A DNA stretch of 64,000 bases from Amycolatopsis pretoriensis (GCF_900107925.1 NZ_FNUJ01000013.1:1-64000), one strand, 5' to 3'; numbered from the stretch's first letter, positions 33,786-42,704 are shown. The notes: generated by a model not told the origin, from the sequence alone. Translations and numbers: made by a program.

Positions 33786-35177
33786 TCACATGTTGATCAT
33801 GTGCCCGGCAAGTCCATGAACAGCTTCCTTGACAGCCTCACCCAAAGTCGGGTGGGCATGCACGTTCCGGGCAACCTCGTGAACAGTAAGATCCCACTGC
33901 TGAGCCAAAGTAAGCTCAGGCAGCAACTCAGTGACATCCGGCCCGATGAGATGTCCCCCGATCAGTTCCCCGTACTCGGCGTCACTGATCAGCTTGACGA
34001 ACCCGCCGGCATCCCCAAGCCCCTGAGCCTTCCCATTGGCAGTGAAGGGAAACTTGGCCACCTTCACATCGAACCCCTTGGAGCGAGCCTGCTCCTCAGT
34101 CCACCCGAAGCTGGCGATCTGGGGCTGGCAGTAGGTAGCCCGGGGAATCATCGGGAAGTCGAGCTCCATGGTCTCGACCCCGGCGATCGTCTCCGCGGCG
34201 ACGACCCCCATCGACTCCGACGCATGGGCGAGCATCAACTTCGCGGTGACGTCACCGATGGCGAAGATGTGCGGAACATTGGTCCGCCCCCGGCCATCGA
34301 TGGCGATGGCACCGCGGTCGGTCAACGCGACCCCGGTCTTGTCCAGCCCGTACCCCTCGACCCGAGGCTGGAACCCGATGGCCTGCAGCACCTTGTCGGC
34401 GGAAAGGACCTGCTGCCCGTTCTTCTCCGAAGACACGGTCACCTGAACGGAAGACCCGGAGTCGTCGATGGACTCGACCCGAGTCGAGGTCAGCACCTTG
34501 ATCCCGAGCTTCCGGTACCGCCGGGCGAGCTCGGCCGAAACCTCGGCGTCCTCCAACGGCACCATCCGGTCCAGGAACTCGACGATGGTGACATCGACAC
34601 CGTAGTTGTGCAGCACGTAAGCGAACTCGACCCCGATGGCCCCGGCACCGGCGATCACGATGCTGGACGGCAGCTCACTGGAGAGGATCTGCTCTTCATA
34701 AGTGACCACCCGCGAGCTACGCGAAGTCCCCGGCAGCAACCGGGTGGTAGCGCCAGTGGCGATGATGCAGTGGTCGAAAGTGATCTGCGACCCGTTCACC
34801 TCGAGGGTGTGGTCGTCGACGAAAGTGCCGTGCCCGTCGAACTCGGTGATCTTGTTCTTCTTCATCAAGAAGTGCACGCCCTTGACGCGCCCGTCGGCGA
34901 CCTTCCGGCTCCGCTCGTAGGCGGCCGTGTAGTCCACGCGGATCGGGCTGTCGGACGAGATCCCGAACGCCGCGGCCTCCTGGGTCACGACGTGCGCGAG
35001 CTCGGCGTTGCGCAGCAGCGCCTTGGACGGGATGCACCCGACGTTCAGGCAGACCCCACCCCAGTACTTCTCCTCGACCACGGCGGCGCTCAGTCCCAGC
35101 TGGGACGCGCGGATCGCCGCGACGTAGCCGCCTACTCCGGCCCCCAGCACGACGACATCGAAGTGTTGTGCACTCAT
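33786..35177 (-). CDS. lpdA: dihydrolipoyl dehydrogenase
   Basis: 463 residues, the usual length of the flavoprotein E3 subunit. FAD-binding GAGVGGYVAAIRA at the N-terminus, redox-active disulfide GGVCLNVGCIPSK, NAD-binding AGAGAIGVEFAYVL, second FAD motif NVPHIFAIGDVT and the His-Glu pair in HAHPTLGEA near the C-terminus. It reoxidises lipoamide in pyruvate/2-oxoglutarate dehydrogenase and the glycine cleavage system. In this stretch the coding strand carries many rarer-type codons (for example ATG/CAA-rich 3' half) compared with neighbours, so GC in 33800-34800 is slightly lower. Monocistronic. Confidence 0.95.
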   Translation of the reverse strand: MSAQHFDVVVLGAGVGGYVAAIRASQLGLSAAVVEEKYWGGVCLNVGCIPSKALLRNAELAHVVTQEAAAFGISSDSPIRVDYTAAYERSRKVADGRVKGVHFLMKKNKITEFDGHGTFVDDHTLEVNGSQITFDHCIIATGATTRLLPGTSRSSRVVTYEEQILSSELPSSIVIAGAGAIGVEFAYVLHNYGVDVTIVEFLDRMVPLEDAEVSAELARRYRKLGIKVLTSTRVESIDDSGSSVQVTVSSEKNGQQVLSADKVLQAIGFQPRVEGYGLDKTGVALTDRGAIAIDGRGRTNVPHIFAIGDVTAKLMLAHASESMGVVAAETIAGVETMELDFPMIPRATYCQPQIASFGWTEEQARSKGFDVKVAKFPFTANGKAQGLGDAGGFVKLISDAEYGELIGGHLIGPDVTELLPELTLAQQWDLTVHEVARNVHAHPTLGEAVKEAVHGLAGHMINM

Positions 35178-35226
35178 ACGCCCGAAACTACCCCTTCCGC
35201 CAGGTCCGGGCGGGGTGACGCGGACC

Positions 35227-35997
35227 TCACGCGGCGGCGGGACGCTCCTCGCCGCGGATCGACTCCAGCAGCGACGTCACCGCGCCCATGATCCGGGCCG
35301 TCGCCTGCTCCAGCACCTCGCGGGTGAGCGGCCGCTCACGCAGGTCGGAGAGGTCGACCGGCGGGCCGGCCACCAGCTCGACGGTCTTGCGCGGGAACAC
35401 CCGCGGGAACCACGCGGTCGACGGCAGCAGGCGGTGGGTGCCCCAGTTGGCCACCGGGACCACCGGCGCGCCGGTTTCGAGCGCGGCGCGCACGATGCCG
35501 GTCTTGCCGCGCATCGGCCAGCCGTCCGGGTCCGTCGAGAACGTCCCTTCCGGGAAGACCGCGACGCATTCGCCCGCCTGCACGGACGAAACCAGGTCGC
35601 GGTAGGCCTCCGCGGCCGTCGCGGCGCCGCGGTACACCGGGATGTGGCGCCCCGAGCGCATCACGCGGCCGACCACCGGGAGCTTCCACAAGGACGCCTT
35701 CGCCAGGTAACGCGGGACGCGGCCGGCGGCGAGGCAGAACGCCGTCAGCGTCGTCGGGTCGGCGAAGGACAGGTGGTTCGACGCCACCAGCACGCCGCCG
35801 GTCTTCGGGATGTGGTGCGACCCGCGCGCCCGGAACCGGGTCGTCTGGACGAGGAACTGCCAGACGACCTCGATCGCGAAGCTGTACCAGGCGCCCCGGC
35901 CGGCGCGGGCGAAGCGCCGGCCGTAGGCGATCATCTGGCGTCGGGTGAGCAGCTCACCTTCGGTGTCCAGGGCGGTCCAGCGGTCCATGACTGTCAT
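35227..35997 (-). CDS. PlsC-type 1-acyl-glycerol-3-phosphate acyltransferase
   Basis: 256 residues. The acyltransferase blocks are NHLSFADP (NHx4D catalytic pair), RHIPVYRG, FPEGTFS and PVVPVANWGT. It transfers an acyl chain to lysophosphatidic acid or a related lipid at the membrane. The start may be ATG 35997 or the ATG three codons later. It lies 49 bp behind lpdA in the same direction, but the two need not be one operon. Confidence 0.88.
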   Translation of the reverse strand: MTVMDRWTALDTEGELLTRRQMIAYGRRFARAGRGAWYSFAIEVVWQFLVQTTRFRARGSHHIPKTGGVLVASNHLSFADPTTLTAFCLAAGRVPRYLAKASLWKLPVVGRVMRSGRHIPVYRGAATAAEAYRDLVSSVQAGECVAVFPEGTFSTDPDGWPMRGKTGIVRAALETGAPVVPVANWGTHRLLPSTAWFPRVFPRKTVELVAGPPVDLSDLRERPLTREVLEQATARIMGAVTSLLESIRGEERPAAA

Positions 35998-36051
35998 TCG
36001 TAGCCCACGACCGGCCGGATCGGCCCGTACGTCCGCGGAACGCGGCGCAGA

Positions 36052-36456
36052 TCACAGTCGTTCGAGAACCACGACAGGAATCTCGCGGTCCGTCTTCTTC
36101 GCGTAGTTGTTGTAGTCCGGCCAAACGGCGGCCAGCTTCTCCCACAGCTTCGCGCGCTCTTCACCCTCGGCCGTGCGGGCGCGGGCCCGGAACTTGTCCG
36201 CCTTCACTTGCACGCCGACCTCGGGGGTTTCGACGAGGTTGAAGTACCAGCCGGGGTGGTTCGGCGCGCCGCCCTTGGAGGCCACGATCACCGGGTTCCC
36301 GTCGACTTCCTGGTAGATCAGGGCGAACTTGCGCTCCTGCCCCGTCTTGCGGCCCTTGGTGGTCAGCACGAGCGTCGGGACGCCGTCCTTCCAGTCGTGG
36401 CCCACCTCGCCGTCGGTCTCCTCGTAGCGGCGGACGTGCTCGTCACCGAACAGCAT
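36052..36456 (-). CDS. Ddn-like F420-dependent nitroreductase/quinone reductase
   Basis: 134 residues of the deazaflavin-dependent nitroreductase family (DUF385 type). PTLVLTTKGRKTGQERKFAL, then VIVASKGGAPNHPGWYFNL, and VWPDYNNYAKKTDREIPVVVL are its three hallmark blocks. Members use F420H2 to reduce quinones or nitro compounds at the membrane. ATG 36456 is chosen because AAAGGAACACGC precedes it; ATG 36477, in frame, would add seven residues. It links functionally to fbiC in this window. Confidence 0.88.
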   Translation of the reverse strand: MLFGDEHVRRYEETDGEVGHDWKDGVPTLVLTTKGRKTGQERKFALIYQEVDGNPVIVASKGGAPNHPGWYFNLVETPEVGVQVKADKFRARARTAEGEERAKLWEKLAAVWPDYNNYAKKTDREIPVVVLERL

Positions 36457-36673
36457 GCGTGTTCCTTTCGCGGTCATCAGTGGCAGTGGCGTACCAACCA
36501 CTTGAAGGTTCTCCTTGTTTTCAACACACGCGCCACCGCGGATCTTCCCGCGCAATTCACTCGAACGGGTCAGGTCCCCCGGCCAGCGGCTTCTCCCGGC
36601 CCACCCCCCTCCCAGTAGATTGCACCGACCGAGCACGCCGAGACACTCGAGACCGATCTTGGAGGAGCCAGCC

Positions 36674-37714
36674 ATGAAGGCCCGGCCGCACGTGACACTG
36701 GAAGACGTGGCACGCAGCGCGAACGTCTCGCTCGCGACGGCGTCGCGGGTGCTCAACGGCACCGCGTCCGTCCGCGCCGACCTGCGGGAGCGCGTATCCG
36801 CCGCCGCGGCCGAGCTGGCCTACGCCCCGAACGCGCACGCGCAGGCGCTCGCCGGGGGCACCCACCGCACGGTCGGCGTGATCTGCCACGACGTCAGCGA
36901 CCCCTACTTCGCGGCGATCGCCGGCGGGGTGATGCGGGTGGCCACCGACAACGGGCTGCTCGTGATGCTGGCCGGCACGTTCCGCGACCCGGACCGCGAA
37001 GTCGCCTACGTCTCGACGCTGCGCGCGCAGCGGGCCGCGGCGATCCTGCTGATCGGCTCGGCGTTCGAGGACCGCGCGTGGGAACGCGCGATGGCCGCCG
37101 AACTCGAGCCGTACCGCCGCGGCGGCGGGCAGGTCGCGGCGGTCAGCCGGCACCGCGGGCTCAAGATCGACACCGTGCAGCCGGACAACAAGGGCGGCGC
37201 CGCGGCGCTGGCGAAGGCGCTCGTCGGGCTCGGCCACAAGCGGTTCGCCGTGCTGGCCGGGCCGCGGAAGCTGAGCACGGTCATCGACCGGCTGGCGGGC
37301 TTCACCGACGCGCTCGCCGAGCACGGCATCACGCTGCACGAAGACGACGTCGTCGAGGCCGCCTTCACCCGCGACGGCGGCTACGAGGCGACGAAGCGGC
37401 TGCTCGCCGGCCGCAAGCGCAAGCTGCCGACCTGCGTCTTCGCCGTCACGGACGTGATGGCGATCGGCGCGATGACGGCGTTGCGCGAGGAAGGCCTGTC
37501 CGTGCCCGGGGACATTTCGGTCGCCGGGTTCGACGACATCCCGGTCGTGCGCGACCTCGCGCCGGCGCTGACCACGGTCCGGCTGCCGCTGGAAGAGCTC
37601 GGCGAACGGGCGATGGACCTGGCGGTCAAGGGGTCCGCGGGCACCCGGCCGCGGACCGTCCGGCTGTCGGGCGAAGTCGTGCTGCGGGACAGCACCGCGC
37701 GTCCCAAGCGCTGA
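36674..37714 (+). CDS. LacI-family regulator
   Basis: 346 residues from ATG 36674, with GGAGGA upstream. Helix-turn-helix VTLEDVARSANVSLATASRVL, then an effector-binding domain with VGVICHDVSDPYFA and DISVAGFDDIPV. It lies directly upstream of the DUF993/isomerase pair. The gap behind it holds GAAAGCGCTTTC, a classical LacI/GalR operator palindrome, so it most likely represses those genes. The effector is unknown. Confidence 0.92.
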   Translation: MKARPHVTLEDVARSANVSLATASRVLNGTASVRADLRERVSAAAAELAYAPNAHAQALAGGTHRTVGVICHDVSDPYFAAIAGGVMRVATDNGLLVMLAGTFRDPDREVAYVSTLRAQRAAAILLIGSAFEDRAWERAMAAELEPYRRGGGQVAAVSRHRGLKIDTVQPDNKGGAAALAKALVGLGHKRFAVLAGPRKLSTVIDRLAGFTDALAEHGITLHEDDVVEAAFTRDGGYEATKRLLAGRKRKLPTCVFAVTDVMAIGAMTALREEGLSVPGDISVAGFDDIPVVRDLAPALTTVRLPLEELGERAMDLAVKGSAGTRPRTVRLSGEVVLRDSTARPKR

Positions 37715-37774
37715 CGCGCACCGCACCCGGTCGGGCCTTGTCGCCTCTCGGCACAGGCCCTACCGTGGTTGGCA

Positions 37775-37786
37775 GAAAGCGCTTTC
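37775..37786. promoter_or_regulatory. LacI-type operator
   Basis: GAAAGCGCTTTC is a perfect 12-bp palindrome with the central CG typical of LacI/GalR operators. It sits 22 bp before the start of the DUF993 gene and 61 bp after the LacI gene, where it can block the downstream promoter. Confidence 0.75.
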
Positions 37787-37807
37787 CGAGGCTGCGGAGG
37801 TCACCCG

Positions 37808-38941
37808 ATGCTCGTGCTCCCGGTTCCCGGCGGCGGGCTCGTGAACTGGTCACCGTCCGGCCCACCGCGGCCCGGACCGCCGGGCGCCCCGCCGACGTCG
37901 CGAATCGCCTACGCCGCCGTGCACGTCGTCGTGGACGCGCTCGCCGACGAACCCGGCACCATCGACTGGGACACGACCCTCGCCTTCCGCGAGCACCTCT
38001 GGGCGTGCGGGCTCGGCGTGGCGGAGGCGATGGACACCGCGCAGCGCGGCATGGGTCTCGATTGGGCGACCACCCGAGAACTGGTGACGCGCACCGGGGC
38101 GATCGCCGGCGGCCGCCGGTGGTGCGCCGGCGTCGGCACCGACCAGCTGCCCGCGGGTCCGGCCACCCCGGCGTCCATTGTGGACGCCTGGCGCGAGCAG
38201 CTGGACCTGGTCGGCGGCGCGGGCGCGGTCCCGGTCGTCATGGCGAGCTGGGCGCTGGCCGCGGCGGCGACGGGCCCGGACGACTACCACGCGGCCTACG
38301 GGAAGCTGCTGTCCGAGGCGAGCCGCCCGGTCCTGCTGCACTGGCTGGGCGAGCAGTTCGATCCGGCGCTGGCCGGCTACTGGGGCCACCAGGACGTCCG
38401 CGCGGCGGCTAGGGAGCTGGCCGCGCTCTGCGCCGAGCACGCGGGCACGGTCGCCGGGGTGAAGGTCTCGGTGCTGGACGCCGACGTCGAGACCGAGTTC
38501 CGGCGCGCGCTGCCCGCCGGCGTCGCCTGCTACACCGGCGACGACTTCCACTACCCGGAGCTCATCGCGGGCGACGAGCGGGGCCACAGCGAGGCCCTGC
38601 TGGGGATCTTCGACCCGATCGCCCCGGTGGCCGCGGCCGCGCTGGGCCGGCTGGACAACGGCGACCTGGCCGGGTTCCACACCCTGCTCGACCCGACCGT
38701 GCCGCTGGCGCGCGAGATCTTCCGCGCCCCGACCCGGCACTACAAGACCGGCGTCGTCTTCCTGGCCTACTTGAACGGTCATCAAGAGCACTTCCGGATG
38801 CTCGCCGGCAGCGAGTCGGCGCGCACGATCACCCACCTGGCCACGCTGCTGCGGCTGGCCGACGCGGCGGGCGTGCTCGCCGACCCCGAGGTGGCCGTCG
38901 CCCGGATGCGCCCGCTCCTGCAGGCAGCGGGGGTGGCGTGA
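37808..38941 (+). CDS. DUF993 (dihydrodipicolinate synthase-like aldolase) family protein
   Basis: 377 residues from ATG 37808 with GGAGG 7 bases ahead. RIAYAAVHVVVDAL, WDTTLAFREHLWACGLGVAEAMDTAQRG (in two parts), VLLHWLGEQFDPALAGYW and LNGHQEHFRMLAG are the signature blocks of DUF993, a TIM-barrel group distantly related to DapA/NAL aldolases. It usually occurs with sugar isomerases and Gfo/Idh/MocA oxidoreductases in sugar-acid or inositol-like catabolic clusters. Here only the isomerase follows, overlapping by ATGA-type junction; the oxidoreductase is not in the window. Reaction unknown. Confidence 0.85.
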   Translation: MLVLPVPGGGLVNWSPSGPPRPGPPGAPPTSRIAYAAVHVVVDALADEPGTIDWDTTLAFREHLWACGLGVAEAMDTAQRGMGLDWATTRELVTRTGAIAGGRRWCAGVGTDQLPAGPATPASIVDAWREQLDLVGGAGAVPVVMASWALAAAATGPDDYHAAYGKLLSEASRPVLLHWLGEQFDPALAGYWGHQDVRAAARELAALCAEHAGTVAGVKVSVLDADVETEFRRALPAGVACYTGDDFHYPELIAGDERGHSEALLGIFDPIAPVAAAALGRLDNGDLAGFHTLLDPTVPLAREIFRAPTRHYKTGVVFLAYLNGHQEHFRMLAGSESARTITHLATLLRLADAAGVLADPEVAVARMRPLLQAAGVA

Positions 38942-39753
38942 TGGATCCGCGGTTCAGCCTCAACCAGATCACGACCAAGGCCTGGTCGCTGCCGGAGGCC
39001 GTGGCCGGCTGCGCCGCGGCCGGCGTCGGCTGGATCGGGCTGTGGCGGGACAAGGTCGCGGAAACCGGCGTCGAAGCGGCCGCGAAGCTGCTGGCGGACC
39101 ACGGGGTGCGGGTTTCGTCGTTGTGCCGCGGCGGGTTCTTCACCGGCGTGACGCCGGAAGGGTCCCCTGTGGACGGTGTGGCGCGGACGCGGGAGGCGAT
39201 CGACGAGGCGGCCGCGCTGGGTGCGGCCGTGCTCGTCCTGGTGGTGGGCGGCATCGCGGGCAACGACCTCGCGGCGTCCCGGCAGCGGGTCGCGGACGCC
39301 GTGGGCGAACTGGCGCCGTACGCGGGGGAACGCGGCGTCCGGCTCGGTCTGGAGCCGCTGCACCCGATGCAGTGCGCGGACCGGTCGGTGCTGTCCACGG
39401 TGGACCAGGCGCTGGCGATCGCCGTCGAGCACCCGGCGGAGCAGGTGGGGGTGATCGTCGACGAGTTCCACGTGTGGTGGGACCCGCGGGTCGAGGCCGC
39501 GATCGCGGCGGCCGCCGGCCGGATCGCCGGGTTCCACGTGTGCGACGTGCTGGTGCCACTGCCGGACCCGCTGCTGGGCCGCGCGTTGCCGGGCGACGGG
39601 CCGATCGACCACCGCCACCTGCGCGCGGCGGTCGAGGCGGCGGGGTACACCGGGCCGATCGAGGTGGAGGTCTTCAACGCGGAGCTGTGGGCGCGGCCGG
39701 GCGCGGAGGTACTGGCCGAGACCGTTGCGGCGTTCGAGCGACACGTGGCCTGA
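38941..39753 (+). CDS. sugar phosphate isomerase/epimerase (xylose isomerase-like TIM barrel)
   Basis: 270 residues. FSLNQITTKAWSLPEAV opening, LGLEPLHPMQ with a metal-binding Glu, GVIVDEFHVWWDP with Asp/His, and IEVEVFN with the last Glu: the AP_endonuc_2 pattern of sugar isomerases and epimerases. ATG 38941 overlaps the last base of the previous stop; GTG 38938 is also in frame. It acts with the DUF993 protein in an undefined sugar or polyol pathway. Confidence 0.88.
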   Translation: MDPRFSLNQITTKAWSLPEAVAGCAAAGVGWIGLWRDKVAETGVEAAAKLLADHGVRVSSLCRGGFFTGVTPEGSPVDGVARTREAIDEAAALGAAVLVLVVGGIAGNDLAASRQRVADAVGELAPYAGERGVRLGLEPLHPMQCADRSVLSTVDQALAIAVEHPAEQVGVIVDEFHVWWDPRVEAAIAAAAGRIAGFHVCDVLVPLPDPLLGRALPGDGPIDHRHLRAAVEAAGYTGPIEVEVFNAELWARPGAEVLAETVAAFERHVA

Positions 39754-39769
39754 AGGGTCCACAGCGCGG

Positions 39770-39792
39770 TACACTCGGTCCGTCTAGCGGAC
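39770..39792 (+). promoter_or_regulatory. promoter and operator of the IclR gene
   Basis: TACACT (39770-39775) is a good -10 box; a -35 is not evident. Three bases on, GTCCG-TCTAG-CGGAC (39778-39792) is a perfect palindrome of 5-bp arms over the expected transcription start. TCCGN5CGGA-type sites are typical of actinomycete IclR regulators, so self-repression is likely. Confidence 0.6.
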
Positions 39793-39807
39793 TGGGGAGG
39801 TCGCGCG

Positions 39808-40470
39808 ATGACCCACAACGACGACGGATCGGTCCGGAGCGTGCTCCGCGCGTTCGACCTGCTCGCCCTCTTCACCGAACACCGCCGGACCTGGGCGGTC
39901 AAGGACCTCACCACCGCCAGCGGCCTCGCGAAGACCACCGTGCTGCGGCTGGTCGCCACCTGCGAGCAACGCGGCCTGCTCTGGACCCGGCCGGACGGGC
40001 GGGTCACCGTCGGCCCGGGGATGCTCCGCTGGGCGCAGCTGGCCAACACCGCGTGGCAGCTGCCCGAGCCGGTCCGGCAGGTCCTGCGCGACCTCGCCCA
40101 GGAGTGCCGCGAGACCGTCAACCTCTACGTCCGCAGCACGTCCGTCCTGGTCTGCGTGGCCCAGCAGGAGGGACCCCTGTCCATCCGGCACGTCGGGCGC
40201 GTCGGCGACGAGCTGCCACTCGGCTTCGGGGCCGCCGGGCGGGTCCTCGACGGCACCGAAGGCGCCGCGGTCAGCCACGGCGAGCCGGAAGCCGGGGCGT
40301 CCAGCGTCGCCGCGCCCGTGCACGACGGTGACGGACGGCTGCTGGCCGCCCTCGCGGTCACCGGACCCGGCAGCCGGTTCGGGCCCGCCGAAGTCGCTGC
40401 GCTTACCGAAGCCGTCAGCGGGGCGGCACTGCGGATATCGCAGATCGGCCTCGGGACACGGGCGGAATAG
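39808..40470 (+). CDS. IclR-family transcriptional regulator
   Basis: 220 residues. The N-terminal winged helix (RSVLRAFDLLALFTEH, LTTASGLAKTTVLRLV) is followed by the IclR effector domain (TVNLYVRSTSVLVCVAQQEG, VGDELPLGFGAAGRVL). The effector domain is somewhat short. It follows the DUF993/isomerase pair by 54 bp but has its own -10 and a palindrome at its start. It may add a second signal to that cluster. Confidence 0.9.
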   Translation: MTHNDDGSVRSVLRAFDLLALFTEHRRTWAVKDLTTASGLAKTTVLRLVATCEQRGLLWTRPDGRVTVGPGMLRWAQLANTAWQLPEPVRQVLRDLAQECRETVNLYVRSTSVLVCVAQQEGPLSIRHVGRVGDELPLGFGAAGRVLDGTEGAAVSHGEPEAGASSVAAPVHDGDGRLLAALAVTGPGSRFGPAEVAALTEAVSGAALRISQIGLGTRAE

Positions 40471-40516
40471 GCCACAGTCATCGGGTGTGCGGCCGGTCGT
40501 TGGTTAGGCTCCCCGC

Positions 40517-41227
40517 ATGCCGAACCTGCTGGTGGTGGAAGACGACGCGGCGATCGGCAGCGTGCTCGAATCGACTCTGCGACTGCACGGTTACCAGGTG
40601 TACTGGCGCCGCGACGGCCGCACCGCCCTGCAGGCCGCCGACGCGGGCGAATTCGACCTCGTGCTGCTCGACCTCGGCCTGCCCGACCTCGACGGCGTCG
40701 AGGTCTGCCGCCGCCTGCGGGCCGCCTTGCCGGCCACCGTCCTGGTCATCCTCACCGCCCGGCAGGAGGAGATGGACGTCGTCGTCGGCCTCGACGCCGG
40801 GGCCGACGACTACCTCACCAAGCCGATCCGGCTGGGCGAGCTGCTGGCCCGGGTGCGCGCGCACCTGCGCCGCGGCGCGCCGGCCGGGGCCCGGCCGCCG
40901 GTGACCGTCGGCGGGCTGACCGTCGACATCGCCGGGCGCCGCGCCACCGTGGGCGGGCAGGAGGTCGTGCTGCGGGCGAAGGAGTTCGACCTGCTGGCGC
41001 GGCTCGCCGAGCAACCCGGGGTCGCCGTCAGCCGCGAGACGCTGATGGCCGAGGTCTGGGACGCCCACTGGTACGGCTCCACGAAGACCCTCGACGTGCA
41101 CATCGCGGCGGTGCGCCGCAAGCTCGCGTCGGCGGCCGCCCCCGGGGTCGAGGTGCCCCGGATCGCCACCCTGCGCGGCCACGGATACCGGCTGGAAGAC
41201 CCGGCCCGGACCGTCGCCGAAGGCTGA
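40517..41227 (+). CDS. OmpR/PhoB-type response regulator
   Basis: 236 residues. Receiver domain with the acidic pair EDD, phosphoacceptor Asp in LLDLGLPDLDG, conserved Thr in ILTARQ and Lys in LTKPIR; then a C-terminal winged helix (LRAKEFDLLARL, TKTLDVHIAAVRRKL, RGHGYRL). Works with the histidine kinase that begins 3 bp after its stop. Targets unknown; the amino-acid catabolic genes downstream are candidates only by position. Confidence 0.95.
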   Translation: MPNLLVVEDDAAIGSVLESTLRLHGYQVYWRRDGRTALQAADAGEFDLVLLDLGLPDLDGVEVCRRLRAALPATVLVILTARQEEMDVVVGLDAGADDYLTKPIRLGELLARVRAHLRRGAPAGARPPVTVGGLTVDIAGRRATVGGQEVVLRAKEFDLLARLAEQPGVAVSRETLMAEVWDAHWYGSTKTLDVHIAAVRRKLASAAAPGVEVPRIATLRGHGYRLEDPARTVAEG

Positions 41228-41230
41228 GCC

Positions 41231-42535
41231 GTGCGCCGCCGGATCATCTCGCTGACGGTGCTGGCCGCGCTGGTCGCGACCGTCCTGTTCGCCCTGCCGC
41301 TGGGCATCGCGGTGATGCAGTACTACCGCGACGACACCAAGGCGGACCTGGAGCGGGCCGCGGACACCGTCGCGCTCGCCGTGTCGGCGGACCTGAAGGC
41401 CGGCCGGACGCCGGTCGTGCCCCTGCTCGACCACGAAGACGACGAGGTCGGCGGCGAGGTCGGCATCTACGGCCCGGACGCGCGGCTGCTCGCCGGGCAC
41501 GGCCCCGCGGTCGGCGGGCCGGTCGAGCGGCAGGCGGCGAGCGCGACCGTGGACGTCGTCCTCGGCGAAGAAGGCGACGAAGTGGCGCTGGCGGTGCCGG
41601 TGCTGAGCGGCTCCCGGGTGACCGGGGTGGTCCGCGCGGCGCTGCCGATGTCGGAGCTGCGGTTGCGGGTCGCGCTGACCTGGCTCGGCATGGCCGGGCT
41701 CGCGGTTGCGGCGATCGGGGTGAGCTGGCTGCTGGCCCGGCGGTTCACGACCCGGTTGGTCCGGCCGCTGGAGGAGCTGGCCGCCGCGGCCGGGCGCCTG
41801 GGCGATGGCGACTTCACCGCCCGCGGCCCCCGGGCCGGGATCGCCGAGATCGACCGGGTCGGCGAGGCGCTCGACGCCACCGCCGTGCGGATCGGCGAGA
41901 CCCTCGAACGCGAGCGGGCGTTCTCCGCGGAGGCGTCCCACCAGCTGCGGACCCCGCTGACCGGGCTGCGCCTGCAGCTCGAGGCCGCGCTGGAGACGCC
42001 GGACGCGGACCCGCACGCGGCGATCCGCGCCGGGATCGCGTCCGCCGACCGGCTGGAACGCACCATCGAGGACCTCCTGGCGCTGGGCCGCGAGCGCCGG
42101 GCACCGCAGGCCGAACTCGACCTCGACGCCTTCCTGGAGGAGGTCCGGCAGGCGGGCGAGGCACTGCTCACCCCGCGGGGACGCGCGCTGCGGATCACCC
42201 GCGACGACCCGCCGACGGCGCGGGTGGCGGCCGCGGCGGTCCGCCAGGTCCTCGGCGTGCTGCTGGACAACGCGGCGACGCACGGCCGCGGCACGGTGAC
42301 GGTGGTGGCCCGCGACGCGGGCGACGCGCTGGCCATCGACGTCGCGGACGAGGGGCCCGACCTCGGTGAGACGGACCCGTTCGCGACGGCGCCGTCCGGC
42401 CACGGCATCGGCCTGCGTTTGGCTCGCAGCCTCGCGGAGGCCGAGGGTGGCCGCCTGCGGTTGAGCCGGCCCGACCCGCCGACGTTCACCGTGCTGCTCC
42501 CGGCCGCCGACCCGCCACTTTCCCTACGAAAGTGA
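41231..42535 (+). CDS. sensor histidine kinase
   Basis: 434 residues from GTG 41231. Two membrane helices (about 8-28 and 148-172) enclose a ~120-residue extracytoplasmic sensor. HAMP, HisKA with phosphoacceptor His in EASHQLRTPLTGL, and an HATPase domain (N-box LLDNAATHG, then DEGPDL and SGHGIGLRLA) follow. Paired with the response regulator upstream. The sensor loop is rich in acidic residues (LLDHEDDEVGGEVG), which might bind cations. Confidence 0.95.
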   Translation: MRRRIISLTVLAALVATVLFALPLGIAVMQYYRDDTKADLERAADTVALAVSADLKAGRTPVVPLLDHEDDEVGGEVGIYGPDARLLAGHGPAVGGPVERQAASATVDVVLGEEGDEVALAVPVLSGSRVTGVVRAALPMSELRLRVALTWLGMAGLAVAAIGVSWLLARRFTTRLVRPLEELAAAAGRLGDGDFTARGPRAGIAEIDRVGEALDATAVRIGETLERERAFSAEASHQLRTPLTGLRLQLEAALETPDADPHAAIRAGIASADRLERTIEDLLALGRERRAPQAELDLDAFLEEVRQAGEALLTPRGRALRITRDDPPTARVAAAAVRQVLGVLLDNAATHGRGTVTVVARDAGDALAIDVADEGPDLGETDPFATAPSGHGIGLRLARSLAEAEGGRLRLSRPDPPTFTVLLPAADPPLSLRK

Positions 42536-42558
42536 TCCGGAGACCGCCCCTCCACGTC

Positions 42559-42574
42559 GCTTTCACGTGAAAGC
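42559..42574. repeat. 16-bp perfect palindrome after the kinase gene
   Basis: GCTTTCACGTGAAAGC lies 24 bp past the kinase stop. It could be part of a weak terminator or a protein-binding site; no tract of T follows. Confidence 0.4.
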
Positions 42575-42626
42575 TCCGCCGGGCTGGTGAGCGGAACGAA
42601 TCGCCAGGTTTTATGCGTGGTGTGCA

Positions 42627-42646
42627 ATGAATCACCTGTGATTCAT
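42627..42646. promoter_or_regulatory. 20-bp palindrome, putative operator of the lysine operon
   Basis: ATGAATCAC-CT-GTGATTCAT is a perfect inverted repeat with 9-bp arms, 59 bp before the permease ATG. It is AT-rich against its surroundings, as regulator sites often are. The TetR protein at the end of the operon (46617) is the natural candidate to bind it; the upstream two-component system is the alternative. Confidence 0.65.
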
Positions 42647-42704
42647 CTGTACGCGCAATGTTCCCCTGTTTTGCCCGCTCAAAGCGACCGATACCGTCGT
42701 CGGC

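Noticed and set aside
36481..36534. Possible 16-codon leader peptide (ending RHCH) before the Ddn-like gene, minus strand
   Set aside because: No ribosome site and no attenuator-like structure; the length is within chance.
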